Position numbers and translations under genes: made by a program
The notes under the pieces: generated by a model
Told to the model about the DNA's origin: nothing
Seen by the model: only the letters and a program-made list of their open reading frames with translations
Databases searched by the model: none
In this document: piece after piece, positions 23,555 to 35,054 of the stretch
Position numbering within the stretch: position 1 is the first letter of the stretch
Layout of the letters: every line of letters begins with the position of its first letter
NCBI RefSeq assembly: GCF_001659605.2
Contig: NC_035166.2
Span: forward strand, 18,183,279 to 18,247,278
Length of the DNA: 64,000 nt
Direction of reading: 5' to 3'
From: Manihot esculenta
Taxonomy: Eukaryota > Streptophyta > Magnoliopsida > Malpighiales > Euphorbiaceae

Positions 23555-24949
23555 ATGAGAGGAACTAGTCGATCTGTGAGATTGACAGGAGCTCCGCCAG
23601 AGAGTGAGAGCATGGATGCTCATCTCCCTGTTCTGCAAAGGGCAATGTCAGATAGTTTAAGCAGAGAAGGTACATCAAGGGACCCTAGAAGGTCTGTTGA
23701 TGAGAGTAAAAGGGGAGTTGTGCAGAGTGGTATGTCAGGGTTTAGGAGAGTCCTAGAGGAGGATGTGCAGAGCAGAGATGGTAGCTTTGGCAGGTGCAGG
23801 TTAGGAGGAGATATGGGTGAGTCTCAAGGAGGCACTCAGGCCTCGAGATTTGTTCCACCTCAGTATCCACCCTACCAGTGGGGGGCAGAGTACCCGATGA
23901 GAGGGACATCAGAGTTTCCTAGGTATAACCCATATCCTACCTTTATGCCTTATCCTTTTTTTTACCCGCCATATCCACCGTTACATCCACAGTATGCTAT
24001 GTTTCCACCTTTCTTTGGTTATCCAGGTTCAGTCAACCTTAATCCAGAAAATGTTACACATCTTCCACCACCAGTAGAACCACTAGTCCCAGTTGTGCAA
24101 CCATCTAAGCCTAGTTCACCTGGAGGAAGTGAGGTAAAGATGATAGATTATTTGAGGTTAGATGGCCCTAAGTTTGAGACTGGTGATGACCCTGTTGAGT
24201 ATCTTAGAATGGTTAAGCGAATAACTGATGAGTTGGGAGCCAGTGAGAGTAGAGCCATTCAGATGGCAGGGGTCACATTGAAATGTGAAAAGGCAAGGGA
24301 ATGGTTCAACCAGTATGTGAACCCGAGGGTAGAAAGCTTATCTTGGGAGCAGTTTGCAACAGAGTTTGCCGGAGGGGCTTTTCCAGATAGCGCAAGGAAG
24401 AGGTTCCATGATATAGTAGATATGGCACAGAAGAGAGAAGCTAGTGCCAAACTTGCAGGGATAAGTGATGTGAATCTCTCCCCTCTGCACGAGGCTGGTA
24501 TCGAAAGGAAAAAGGGGGGTAGAGGCCTCAGACGATCAAAGAAGAACAAGTTCTGGAAGCAGATCAAGTCTGGTCTGGGAATAGGTGAGGGATCGAGCTC
24601 TGGTTTGAACAACTCCAAATGTCCGAGGTGCGGTAGGCCGCACAAGGGAGTCTGTTTAGTAGGGACAACAGCATGTTTTAGGTGCGGACAGGAGGGGCAC
24701 ATAGCACGTGAGTGTTCCACCGCGACATTGATAACACAGTCCCAGCAGACAGCCTCAAACAGAGTGACGCAACCAGGAGCTCTAGCTATGACTTTGGGCA
24801 GAGGCAGAGGGAGCGAAATCACTCCTTCTTTCCCAAGTTCCCCAGATGAAGGTCCATCAGTACCAGCACGGATCTTCGCTTTGGCACAGCAAGAGGCCCG
24901 CACATCAGACATGGCGGTGACAGGTACTTTTCACTTCCACATGTTTTGA
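23555..24949 (+). pseudogene. G1 gag with internal deletion
   Basis: The ATG at 23555 opens MRGTSRSVRLTGAPP, matching the gag starts of G2 and G3. A proline/tyrosine-rich stretch follows, then the retrotrans_gag core (YLRMVKRITDELGA, KCEKAREWFNQYVNPR, SLSWEQFA). Directly after AFPDSA the sequence jumps to RKRFHDIVDMA. Compared with G3, about 80 residues that include the [15 protein letters not shown] region are missing. Two zinc-binding motifs remain (CPRCGRPHKGVC, CFRCGQEGHIAREC). The frame ends at 24949 within the protease start. The product may still bind RNA, but the gag core is incomplete. Confidence 0.85.
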
Positions 24950-27480
24950 TGTGTCTGCTTTTAGAGACTCTGATATTTTGTTTTCCTTAGTGCGTTGAGA
25001 GTTATAGAGAGTAGGGGTTTGATAACTTCTGGGATTAGAATGTCCTCTTTGAGTCACTAGACCCAAGTGTGATCCATCAGTGGCAGAGTTAGTCTGCCAA
25101 TAGAGTTGAGTATGAGTTTTGAGTAGGTGCCTTCCAACTGACCTAGTGGTTCTAGAGTGACTGTTTGATGTCATTCTAGGGGTGGATGGGCTAGCTACTC
25201 ATAGTACTGCTTTCGATAGGCAGAGTAGTCAAGCTTAGAGATTAGGATGGATCACAGGGAGTCTGTTGAGGGGACAGTATAGAGAAGCCTGGAATTTGAT
25301 ATCAGCCCTATAGACTCTGAAACTGTTCAGGAGAGGTTATCAGAGGTTTCTTGCTTGTGTCAGAAAGCATAGCAGTTAATTAGATTAGGAGGGGAACCAA
25401 TTTTAGTGCCCGCAGTTAAAGAAAAGTTTTGGATTTTGACCCAGACAAGTCATCAAGTTTACCACCTGCTAAGAGAGTTCAATGAGAGATAGGAATGGTG
25501 TTTCTACCCATCATTTCTAGTCTTCTCTGTAGGATGGTACCAGTAGCATAAGTGAGATGGTAAAAGCCAAATGAGTAATAGCTAGTGGTTAGTGAGCTAG
25601 GAAAGATACTCGAGAATGTTGCTATGAGATGCTATGGCCTTGGATTTTATCCAGGTATAGGGAGAGTGATCTCTCATCTCCGAGTGCAGCCCGCAAGGAA
25701 AAGAAATAAGGCAGAGAATAGAGTAAGAAATAGAAGAGTAAGAAAAGAATAAAAGGGTAAGTGAAAGTGAGCAGATTAAGGAAAAGAGAAGAATAAGTAA
25801 ACTAGAATAGAACAGAGAAAGAAAAGAGTAAGATTAAGAGTAAGTTCAGGAGGAGATTTCAGTTTAGTCTGGGATTAGGTGGTAATTGAGGCAGAGGAAA
25901 GGGTTAGCTTTTCCAGTAGTAAATTCCCGAGGGAAGTTCCGTTAGCTTTAGCTCGGATCTTCACCCTGACTCAGTCGGAAGCTATCACATTGAACACAGT
26001 GACATCAAGTATGTTCACTTGTGGATGTTCGGATGTGTATGCTGTTTGTTTTGAACCCGCATGTTTTTACTTCCTTGTGGCTTAGTGAGCTGTTACTAGA
26101 GTGGGTTTGATGACTTCTAGGCTTAGAGTGTTTTCTCTGGGTTAATGGACCCGGGTATGATCCATCTGAAGCAGAGTCAGTTAGTCAGATCAGTTTAGAG
26201 TTGTAGTGAGTAGAAGCTATCCAGCTGACCTTATGGTTCTAGAGTTGACTATTTGATGTCATTCTAGGGCGGATTGGCTACGTACTCATTGTACTACCTG
26301 TGTCTGTAGAGACAAGGTAGGAGAGTTCAGAGGCTAGGATGGATCAGAAATAGTCCTTGGAAGGGACAGAGTATAGGTGCCTAGAGGTTTGAGGTCAGCC
26401 CAGCAGGCTCATAGGTACACAGGAAAGGTTATCAGAGGGTTCTAGCTCGTGTGAGTGAGTTTAGTAGTCAGATCGGGGAATTAGCCTCAATACCCGTAGT
26501 TAGTAAGTTCTAGATGGTTTCCCAGATGAGCTGTCAGGTTTACCATCTGTCAGGGAGTCAGAGTATGGAATAGAAGTGGTGTCTGGACGCGGAACCATTT
26601 CTTTCCTTCTACCCTACAGGATGGCACCTACAGAGAGAGAGAGAGAGCATGATCAGAGTATGATAGGAAAGCTTGGTAGAGAAAGGTTACATTCGACTTA
26701 GTACCTCACTCTGGAATGTTCCAGTGTCGGTGTGAGAAACGAAGGATGAAACTTTGAGATTTTGTAACGACTATGAGCAGTTGAACAAAATCACTACCAA
26801 GGACAGGTATTCCCACACAGGATTGATGCTCTGTGGAGACAACGAGGAGGAGCTGTGTATCCTCCACGATAGATCTTAGAGTTGGGAACTAGATATTGAG
26901 AGTTAGAAAGAGAGTTAAAGAAAACAAAAAAACCAGTATAGGAAAGAAGAAGAAAGGCGGGCAAGGATCAGAGTACTCAGCAATAGTGTAGAATAGTTCA
27001 GAAAAAAAAACAGAGAAGCATGCCCATTATCTACTAAATGGTGTAGATTCTAAGAGAACACGGCATAGAGGCCAAGTGCTGTAATATAAGTTCAGTTTCG
27101 GGGCATGTCCGTATGATTATGAGGTGTCATAAGACGTTTTTGTTTTAAAGTCAGTAGAGCATTGAAGCTATAGGCAAGGCATCTAGTTTTTCCTTAGAGG
27201 TATGGCTCCTCTGACTGGGTTGAGAAAAGCGAAGTAACGGTTGAGAAGAGTCAAAGAAAGAGAAAAGTCAGTAATCAAATGAAAGAACCAAGTCAGTTGG
27301 GTACTGGAAACAGTGAGACGCAATCAGTGTAAAGTATAGACACAGATTCAGCAGTTAAGCGTCAGCAGAGTCAGGAATTGTAAATAACCCAGGAGTGTGA
27401 CTCCAGTAATATCTGTGTCTCTTCGCAGAGGAAAGTGTTAGACTTTCCTTAATTGCTTATTTGCATCTGTATTTGTTTTT
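24950..27480 (+). pseudogene. G1 decayed pol remnant with a duplicated protease-like block
   Basis: No long frame survives. Stretches still align with G3: a protease-flank sequence around 25040-25110 and again around 26120-26190, both preceded by a gag-end sequence (24865 and 25955). About 1.1 kb was therefore duplicated and both copies decayed. A short RT relic (AGTTGAACAAAATCACTACC) lies near 26775. Most RT, RNase H and integrase sequence is absent. Very purine-rich tracts lie at 25680-25870 and 26880-27020. Confidence 0.7.
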
Positions 27481-27516
27481 AACATTCGAGGACGAATGTT
27501 TTAAAGGGGGGAAGAT
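27481..27516 (+). promoter_or_regulatory. G1 stem-loop and polypurine tract
   Basis: AACATTCG and CGAATGTT form an 8-bp stem with a four-base loop at 27481-27500. AAAGGGGGGAAGA follows just before the 3' LTR. The purine run is the plus-strand DNA priming site. Confidence 0.8.
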
Positions 27517-29890
27517 TGTAATACCCGGCTAATTCAGACATCGGCAATTCTACCGTCCGGTGGAATTCAAGGATGTCAGAGGTTTCTAGAAGGGTAAGAG
27601 AAAGGTTTTCTAAAATATTTGCAAGTGTTTTAAAGGTTTAGCGTAGAAAACGAGTTGAATTTCGTGGAGAATTGGCCAAAGGAGTTTCTGTCATGTTCGG
27701 CCCCCGAAGGTGAAGTTCGGCCGCCGAAAGTGCCCAATGTTCGGCCCCCGAAGGTTATGTTCGGCCCCCGAAAGTTGCATGGTTTTGCATGCAGTTTCGG
27801 CAGCCGAAGCTGAGGTGATCGGTTAGTTGTGCATGCTCCTCAGTCCGTGGTTTGGCCAGGTGTTCACCTCCAGATCATGACCAGAGGTTAGGCCACGTCT
27901 CCCTTGACTCATCTGCAAGTTTTTAATCAGCCTATGCAGAGGGTTGATCATTTGCAAAAGGTTTTGAACGTTTTTGAGAGAAAAGAAGAGTTGTGAGGGT
28001 TTGAAGCTTTGGAGGAGGAGTTGCTGAGTTTGGTTGTTCCTCTTCTGATTTCAGGAGGTAAGGGAAGTCTTTAAGTTTGTTTTAATGGTTTTTTAACAGC
28101 TTTTAAAGAGGTTAAGGGTAGAGTTGCATGTTTAGGTTTTAGAGTTTAGTTTTTGATGTATTTAATGGTTTTGCATGATTATGTGTTATGTGTGCTGTTT
28201 GTTGGGGTTAATAGGTAGTTTTGGACCCCTTGGTGCATATACCAAAGTATGTGCAAGTTGAGGAGTTGAGTTATGCATGTGGAGAGGAGTTGTTGATTAG
28301 CAGAAGATGGTTGTGCACGAAGCTGAGTTCTGGATGAACTCAGGTTCGGCCGCCGAAGGGAGGATTCGGCCGCCGAATCCCTTGCATGGTGGCTTAGGCT
28401 GCCACAGCTTGCCCTTGAGTGTTTTTGAGGTTTCGGCCGCCTAAAGTGGAGATTCGGCCGCCGAAGGTATGCCAGTTTCGGCTCTGGACAGGGCATTCGG
28501 CCGCCGAACCTGCAGCCGAATGTGTTCTGTCTAGTTTTTCTTTTGTATGCTAAATGTGATTGTTTTGAGGTATTCTAGAGGGATTTTGGGGAGATGTTTA
28601 TCAGTAATATAGAGTATGTTTGGTACCTCATTTGAGTCCTTCATTGTAGGGTTGGACCCGAGGAACCGAGGTGTTTAGCAGTAGTAGCTGCTTCAGAGTT
28701 AGAGTTGGTCCAGAGCTAGTTAGTCCAGAGTTAGCCAAGCAGAGGCTACAGGTGAGTGGAACTAAACTGAATATTTTAACTTGAAAAATGACACGATTCT
28801 AGCATGATCCATGCATCATAAACTGCCATGTTTATATTAGGTTGTTTTGCATTAGAACTCACGAATATGCTGCATTGCATAAGATGATATTTGTGCGGAT
28901 GAATGTTGGATGATCCTTAGCCCTTGATAGAGCACAGAGTACAGATATAGAATTATGGCATGAGGTAGCCATACCAGGTCGCCCCTGGATAGTCCAGGTC
29001 GCTCCTGGTACTATGAGATAGACAGTTTGACCTGACTCAGATAGAGAAGTCCAGGTGAGGCCTAATCGCCCCTGGCACAGTTGGCCTTGTGATAGAGCCA
29101 GGGAAGAGAAGTCCAGGTGAGGCCTAATCGCCCCTGGCACAGTTGGACATATTGTTATATGTATACACTGAAGGGCTATTGGCGACAAGTTCATCCTTTT
29201 GATGATATGTTGTGATGTGATGCATTTCATGAGAACATGTAATTAATGAACTGTTTTGCCTGTCCTTCTCACTGGGCTGTAGTAGCTCATCCCACTCCCT
29301 TAACCCCAGTTTTGCAGGTTCTGAGATAGCTATGGGAAGTCAAAGTCAGCAAGAGTACAGAGAACAGTGATGCATGAATGTATGTTTGTAATAGCATAGT
29401 GGACATGATGGAATTAAAAGAGTAGTTGTCATGTAATGTATCGATATGTACTATCAGTTACTGGATAGACTCGTGCTTTCTCTAGTGTCGTTGTCATAGT
29501 GTGATGTATGATTAATCCCTTTGTACATACATCCTGTTTTACGTTTCTTGATGAGAAATGTGTGAGTTGGGCTTAACGTATGGCTTTGATGAGATACCAA
29601 TGGGATGTGTTATAGATTAAAAGGGTTTCAATCCCTTGAACCACAGAGATGGTAGTCCCTGGTATAGGCCCTGAGGGCCCTTTCAGATTGACATATCTGA
29701 GTAGCAGTAGTTAAGCCTACAGAGTTTTACAGGATTGTTAAGTCGTTTTATATCATGTATGGGATTTATCAGGTACACAGAGAGTATAGTCGGCTTACTA
29801 CGGGTCCCGGCGGCCTTAAGCCGATCTGGATCCTAGTGCCAGTGATGGTTCGGGCCGTTACAGAGGGGTACCGGTTTCCGGGTCGTTACA
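27517..29890 (+). repeat. 3' LTR of G1
   Basis: 2374 bp. Differences from the 5' LTR include CCCAAAAG versus CCCGAAAG, GGTGG versus GGTGA, one base fewer in a T run and small changes near 28760-28850. Confidence 0.92.
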
Positions 29891-29895
29891 GGCAT

Positions 29896-32219
29896 GTATC
29901 CTTTAGCAAACTCAAGCATATTAAAGGCATGCAATTCACTAAAAATAATAACTTTGAATGCTACATTTGTCCTCAAACCAAACAAACAAGATTACCTTTT
30001 CTTTTTAGTAACACTATTGCTAAAAGGCCCTTTGATCTTGTTCATATAGACATCTGGGGGCCTTATAGAGAAGAATCTATCACTGAGGCTAGGTATTTTC
30101 TCACTATAATAGATGATTGCACTAGAGCCACCTGGACTTTCATGATGGCCCTCAAAGGGCAAATTGTAGAGATCATAATTGTGTTTCTTAAAATGATCAA
30201 GAATAAGTTTAGTGTTGGAATTAAAACCATCAGAACTGATAATGGTTGTAAATTTCTTAGTCTTGTTCTAAACTGTTTAAAGAGAGGGACATTGTTCATC
30301 AAAGAATATGCACCTATACTCCACAACAGAATGGTATTGTGGAGAGGAAACATAGATATATTTTAGACACAGTAAGAGCTCTTAAAATACAATCACATCT
30401 GCTAAAAAGATTCTAGTCTGAATGCATCCTTACTATTACCTACTTGATCAATAGGTTACCTATGAAGAAATTGAGTTGGTTGAGTCCTTATGAAAAAATT
30501 TTCGAAAGGCCTTCTAATTACTTTCACTTAAAAAAGTTTGGTTGTCTATGCTTTGCAATAAAGTTGGGCACCAATAAAGACAAATTTGATAGCAGGTCTC
30601 TGAAAGTTGTTTTTCTTGGATATGCTAATGATCATAAAGCTTACAAACTTCATAATCTTGCTGATAACTCAGTCTTTATCTCCAAAAATGTGAAATTTCA
30701 TGAAAACATCTTTCCTTTTCAAAATATTCAAGATGAACATGAAGTTGTCTTACCTCTTCCTGTTTCAGACACAAATTATTCTTCTGTATCACCTTCTGAT
30801 AGCCAACTCACTCCTGTCCAACCTCATAAAGCTCTTAGGAGATTTGCTAGAGTTATTAAACAACTTAGTTAGCTTGCTGATTTTGTTAGTACCTCCGTAA
30901 CAACTGACACCCATCACTCACCAACAATTTTTTTTCTTTTGCACATTCTTGCTTTATCTCTAATGTTTCTAAAATACCAAAACCTTTCACTTATGCCCAG
31001 GAATCTAAAGGTGCAAACTGGGTTGCTACAATGCACCTTGAGTTAATGGTCTTAGAGCAAAACAATACTTGGGTGCTCACAGAGCTGCCTAAAGGAAAAA
31101 AAAATTCATTGATTGCAATGGGTGTATAAAGTGAAATGCAAATCCAATGGTGAAATTGAAAGGCTTGAAGCCCATTTAGTAGCTAAAGGCTATAATAAGA
31201 TAGAAGGGCTTGATTATAAGGATAGGTTTGCTCCTGTAGCAAAATTATATACTATTAGAATTTTAATTGCCTTAGCCACTAACAAATAATGGCTTATATT
31301 TCAACTTGATGTTAACAATATCTTCTTACATGGGCATTTGGATGAGGAGGTCTATATGGTACCTCCTCAGAAATATGACAAGGCCTTGCCAGGGCAAGTC
31401 TGTGTCTTGAAGAGGTCCCTATATAGGCTTAAACAAGCTTCCAAACAATAAAACATTGAATTTTCAGGCTATCTCAAAATATTGGATTCTGTCCAGTCAT
31501 CTCATGATCATTGCCTCTTCATGAAACATACAAATGACCATTTTTTTGGCTTTATTGATTTATATGAATGACATTATAATTACCGAAACTTCAGTTGATG
31601 TTATCACTCATGTTAAGAATGCTTTGCATTTACAATTCACCATAAAAAATTTAGGCCTCCTCGAGGATTTTTTTGGGACTTGAGGTAGTCAGATCTCCTA
31701 CTGCAACTGTGCTTAGTCAAAACAAATTCATTTTTGACATCTTGAAAGATGCTGGCATATTGGACTGTAAACCTTCATTTGTTCCTTTACCAAAAGGATT
31801 GCATTTGTCGCCAGACACTGGAGATCTTCCAGAGCCTCTAGTGTACAGGAGGCTCATTGAAAGACTTCTCTATATTAACTTGACCAAACTAGACATTAGT
31901 TATGCTACACAACATCTTAATCAGTTCATGATTGTCCCTAGAAAGCCTCATTTGAAAGCGGCTTTTCATATTTTGAGGTATCTCAAGGGTACTATACATC
32001 ATGGTTTATACTTTTCTAGTTTTAATAAATTTGATCTTTCTACTTACTATGACTTTGATCAGGTCTCTTGCTCATTCACCAAAAATTCTTTAATAGGTTT
32101 TTGCATATTTTTTGGTAATTCTCTTGTTTCTTGGAAGATAGAGAAAGAAAATACTGTTTTCAAGTCTTTTGCCAAGACTGAGTATAGAGGCATGGCCAAC
32201 ACTATTTGTGAACTTCTTT
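29896..32219 (+). pseudogene. Copia 1 integrase, reverse transcriptase and RNase H part
   Basis: The frame resumes after G1 with VSFSKLKHIKG and the zinc-finger end CYICPQTKQTRLPF. The integrase core follows (PFDLVHIDIWGPY, YFLTIIDDCTRATW, IRTDNG). After several breaks come RT pieces ([35 protein letters not shown]) and RNase H (RYLKGTIHHGLYFS, and YYDFDQVSCSF in place of YADADWA). Numerous stops and frameshifts show long inactivity. Confidence 0.85.
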
Positions 32220-32519
32220 AGATCACTTATATTCTTCGAGATTTACAAGTTCCCATTTAGTTACCCATTCCTCTCTACTGTGATAATAAGGCAATAGTTC
32301 ACATAGCGGTAAATCTGGTTTTTCATGAACGCACTAAACATATTGCAATTGACTGTCATATTGTGAGGGAACAGTACCAATCGTCCCTTATCCATCCTAC
32401 TCATTTGTCTTCTCGAGAACAGTCCGCAAACTTCTTCATAAAGCCTTGTTAGCTGAGCAAACATTATTATCTTACTTCCAAGTTGCATTTGTCTTTCATA
32501 ACAGTTCCAACTTGATAGG

Positions 32520-32750
32520 TATAAAAATATTGAAAGATATTTGATTCTGCATTTTATATATAGGACCTGTTCATATTTTTACCTTATTTCATATTATTTT
32601 TATTCAGCTTGTATGTAATATTATAAGAACTGTTTTATTATTGTGTTTAGCCCTATAAAAAGGCTTCTGACCGTTGTACAAGAACTATTCATTTTTCCTC
32701 CTTGTGATAATAAAATCTGATTTTTTTTCTCTCTCTCAATGCTTCTTACA
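32520..32750 (+). repeat. 3' LTR of Copia 1
   Basis: It begins TATAAAAATATTG (partner: TGTGAAGATATTG) and ends GCTTCTTACA before the ACTGG duplication. The differences from the 5' LTR are largely C/T and G/A, as expected for an old methylated copy. The polypurine tract expected before it is decayed. Confidence 0.82.
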
Positions 32751-32878
32751 ACTGGGTCGGTGGTCTTTCAAATCTGTATGATACAAGTGGCAGTGCCCAC
32801 TTCATAAACAAATGTGACAATGGGATTGTTATTCATCGTAACAGGGATACAAAGACTGGACCTATTGATCAAGTCCAG
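32751..32878 (+). pseudogene. TWINKLE-type relic, exon continuing after the Copia insertion
   Basis: The frame is open and well conserved: WVGGLSNLYDTSG, SAHFINKCDNGIVIHRNRD, then PIDQVQ at a donor CCAG|GTGGGT (32879). It joins the sequence before the Copia at the duplicated ACTGG. This is the RecA-like helicase C-terminus of organellar TWINKLE. The last expected exon (the VRKVRN region) was not found downstream, so the gene is cut on both sides. The exon is better preserved than the one left of the Copia. Confidence 0.82.
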
Positions 32879-34800
32879 GTGGGTTACATGCATGTGCGCA
32901 TTCATGCAAAATGTGTTTTTGGCATCTGTTTGGTGTTCAAAGGATTTACTTCTGTTTCTTGAAAGTCAATTCTAGGATGCTAAATTGTTAAGATCTTCAT
33001 CATGGACCATGGTTCAATATAAATTTCTCATCATTTTAATTTTAAGGAAATTTGCATTTTTCTGATATGTAGCAAAAATCAGTTAGATGATTTTTAGGTA
33101 AATTACCACACAAATCAGTTGGATTTTCCCTCTTCCTTATAGAAAAGAAAAAAGAAATAACCTTCCTAAAGAGGACAGGTTGGACCCAATCTCCATTGTA
33201 TATATTCCTACAACCCAATCCTTAAGTATTCTAAAGTTCTACCACATGGAAGCCGACAGACAGGACTAGTGTGTGGCCTCATGACAATTACAAAAAAAAA
33301 ACAAAGTGTAATGCAATGATATGGTGCCATGTGGCAGAATAATAGGACAGACACCTGTTAAGACAGGGATACTATACTGACAAGAGTTAGTCCAATAATA
33401 AGACAATACAGCAGTTGCAGTTTAAATATTATTTTAATAAGGTATCCTAAGGATGGATTTTTTATTTATTTATTTATTTTTTTTTTTTTTGAGAAGGTAA
33501 GCATTAGATAAGTTTTTCTTTTTTTAATTGAAAAGATATGATTTGATTAAAGGATAAAAGTTAGAGAAGATGGTCATAGACAAAGGTCTCTTTGCATCCA
33601 AGGGCTATACGCAAAGGATTCATCATGAAGGGTTCTTTGGGCAAGCTTGTGAAGCTGCCAGATTATACCCTCTAGGAATGTGACAAAAAAATCAATTTTT
33701 TTACTTAAAATTTTTTATTTTTAAGAAAATTAAATTATTATATAATTTTAAAAAAATTTATTTAAATTTTTTTCTTATAAATAAATCATATCAAACAAAG
33801 TATCAAAGTTATGGTATCTGATTTCATTATTTTGGTCATTAATCCTTATTTTATTGACAAAAATTTTATGTAATTGAAAGTAAGGATTAATAAGTAATAT
33901 CCAATAAATTTTACCTATGATGAATATTTTATGTTTTCAAATTACTTTCTTATATCAATAAATTATAAAAAATTATAAAAACAATAGATAAATATAAAAT
34001 ATTTAAATAAGAACAATTTATTTATAATTTCATTCTTATATGAAGAAATATATGCATATATATAATTTTTTAGATATTGTATATTTAATAATGCTTGCAT
34101 ATATTATATAGTAAATTAATATTTTTCAATAATAAAATAAAAATATAATAGACATTCTTATTAGTATTTTAATATATTACTAATAATTATTATGCATAAT
34201 TTTACTAAATATTTAAAATAGTAACCATCGTTAATTACTATTTATATTCAATAATTAAATCAAACAAATCATTAATATGATTATAATAAATATTTTTCCA
34301 ATATGGCTTGGGACAAGGTTGATGATTGGATTTCATGCTGGTTGATTTGGTTTTGTTGATTCCAACGTTGTATTTTTGATTTCTATAATATGTTGATAAT
34401 TATTAAAATTTTAATTTTTTGTTACTGTTTATATTTTGCGATAAAATTTTTTTAATTTGATTTGATTTTAAATAATTTTAAATTTTTATTAAATTTTAAA
34501 ATTAATATTTATATTAGATAAATTTTTGGTCATATAATTCTAACTGTTTAAAAAAATCTATTAAATATGATTATATGATATATATTTTATTTGATAATTT
34601 TATTAATGCAGTCCATAGTTTTACGTTTTTTTTTTAAAAAATTGATTGCTAAGTAAATGTGGGCCCAAAAGGATTCTCCAAAGCCGAACTATTGCTGGCC
34701 TCCAGGCTAGCAAAACCCTTGGGAAAGAGAATCTTCCCAACGGCTACCACATGCGGTGGCTGGCACCAGATAAGTGACCGTTGGCTGGCGAGGCCACCTT
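32879..34800. other. TWINKLE relic intron and AT-rich spacer
   Basis: Starts with a good donor (GTGGGT), but no following helicase exon was found. From 33700 on the sequence is extremely AT-rich. There is a T-run near 33470-33490. No gene is supported. Confidence 0.5.
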
Positions 34801-34807
34801 TTTTAGA

Positions 34808-34814
34808 TATATAA
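34808..34814 (+). promoter_or_regulatory. TATA box of the patellin gene
   Basis: TATATAA about 250 bp upstream of the ATG, in a more balanced stretch just before a leader rich in C and A. The distance fits, given the intron in the 5' UTR. Confidence 0.55.
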
Positions 34815-34896
34815 CCGTTACACAACTTCCCTTCGCAAAACCAAACTCCAAGTGAGAACAAATCCCGGAAAACAACATCCAGTCCTTGAATCAGAG

Positions 34897-34982
34897 GTGG
34901 GTTTTGCTCCCATTCTTCTTTCTCCTTATTTTTTTTCTTGGAACTTAATTTTCTTGCTTTTCCATTTTCTTTCTTTTGAGTT

Positions 34983-35014
<32 letters not shown>

Positions 35015-35039
35015 CTGTTTGGTGTGGTGGTGTCTGCAG
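34897..35039 (+). other. Probable 5' UTR intron of the patellin gene
   Basis: Donor AGAG|GTGGGT and acceptor TGTCTGCAG|GTAAC, 15 bases before the ATG. The inside is pyrimidine-rich, with a pure T run of about 30 at 34985-35014. Leader introns are common in highly expressed plant genes. Confidence 0.6.
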
Positions 35040-35054
35040 GTAACTGGTTGAACC

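Larger units (their letters stand above)
20909..29890 (+). mobile_element. Tekay-like Gypsy element G1, non-autonomous, nested in Copia 1
   Basis: 8982 bp, bounded by TGTAATACCC...GTCGTTACA LTR ends and the 5-bp duplication GGCAT (20904-20908, 29891-29895). Removing it and one GGCAT restores the Copia frame at the RLGH motif. The LTRs are about 2.37 kb, and I count only some 15-20 differences, so the insertion is recent. The 4.2-kb interior holds a gag with an internal deletion and a decayed, shortened pol. G1 must have been moved by proteins from related elements. Confidence 0.92.
18853..32750 (+). mobile_element. Copia LTR retrotransposon 1 (old, interrupted by G1)
   Basis: The outer limits are defined by the 5-bp duplication ACTGG at 18848-18852 and 32751-32755. 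LTRs are 18853..19081 and 32520..32750, about 230 bp each, and visibly diverged (roughly one difference per seven to ten bases by eye, mostly transitions). The order gag, protease, integrase, RT, RNase H marks the Copia superfamily. The element carries stops and frameshifts in all parts and a complete Gypsy (G1) within its pre-integrase region. It split a TWINKLE relic exon. Confidence 0.9.

Noticed and set aside
24259..24912. Long antisense frame over G1 gag (and similar ones over G2 and G3 gag)
   Set aside because: It is a shadow of gag codon composition. The sense strand has recognisable gag and zinc motifs.
30063..30353. Antisense frame over the Copia integrase
   Set aside because: The sense strand has clear integrase motifs and the antisense has none.
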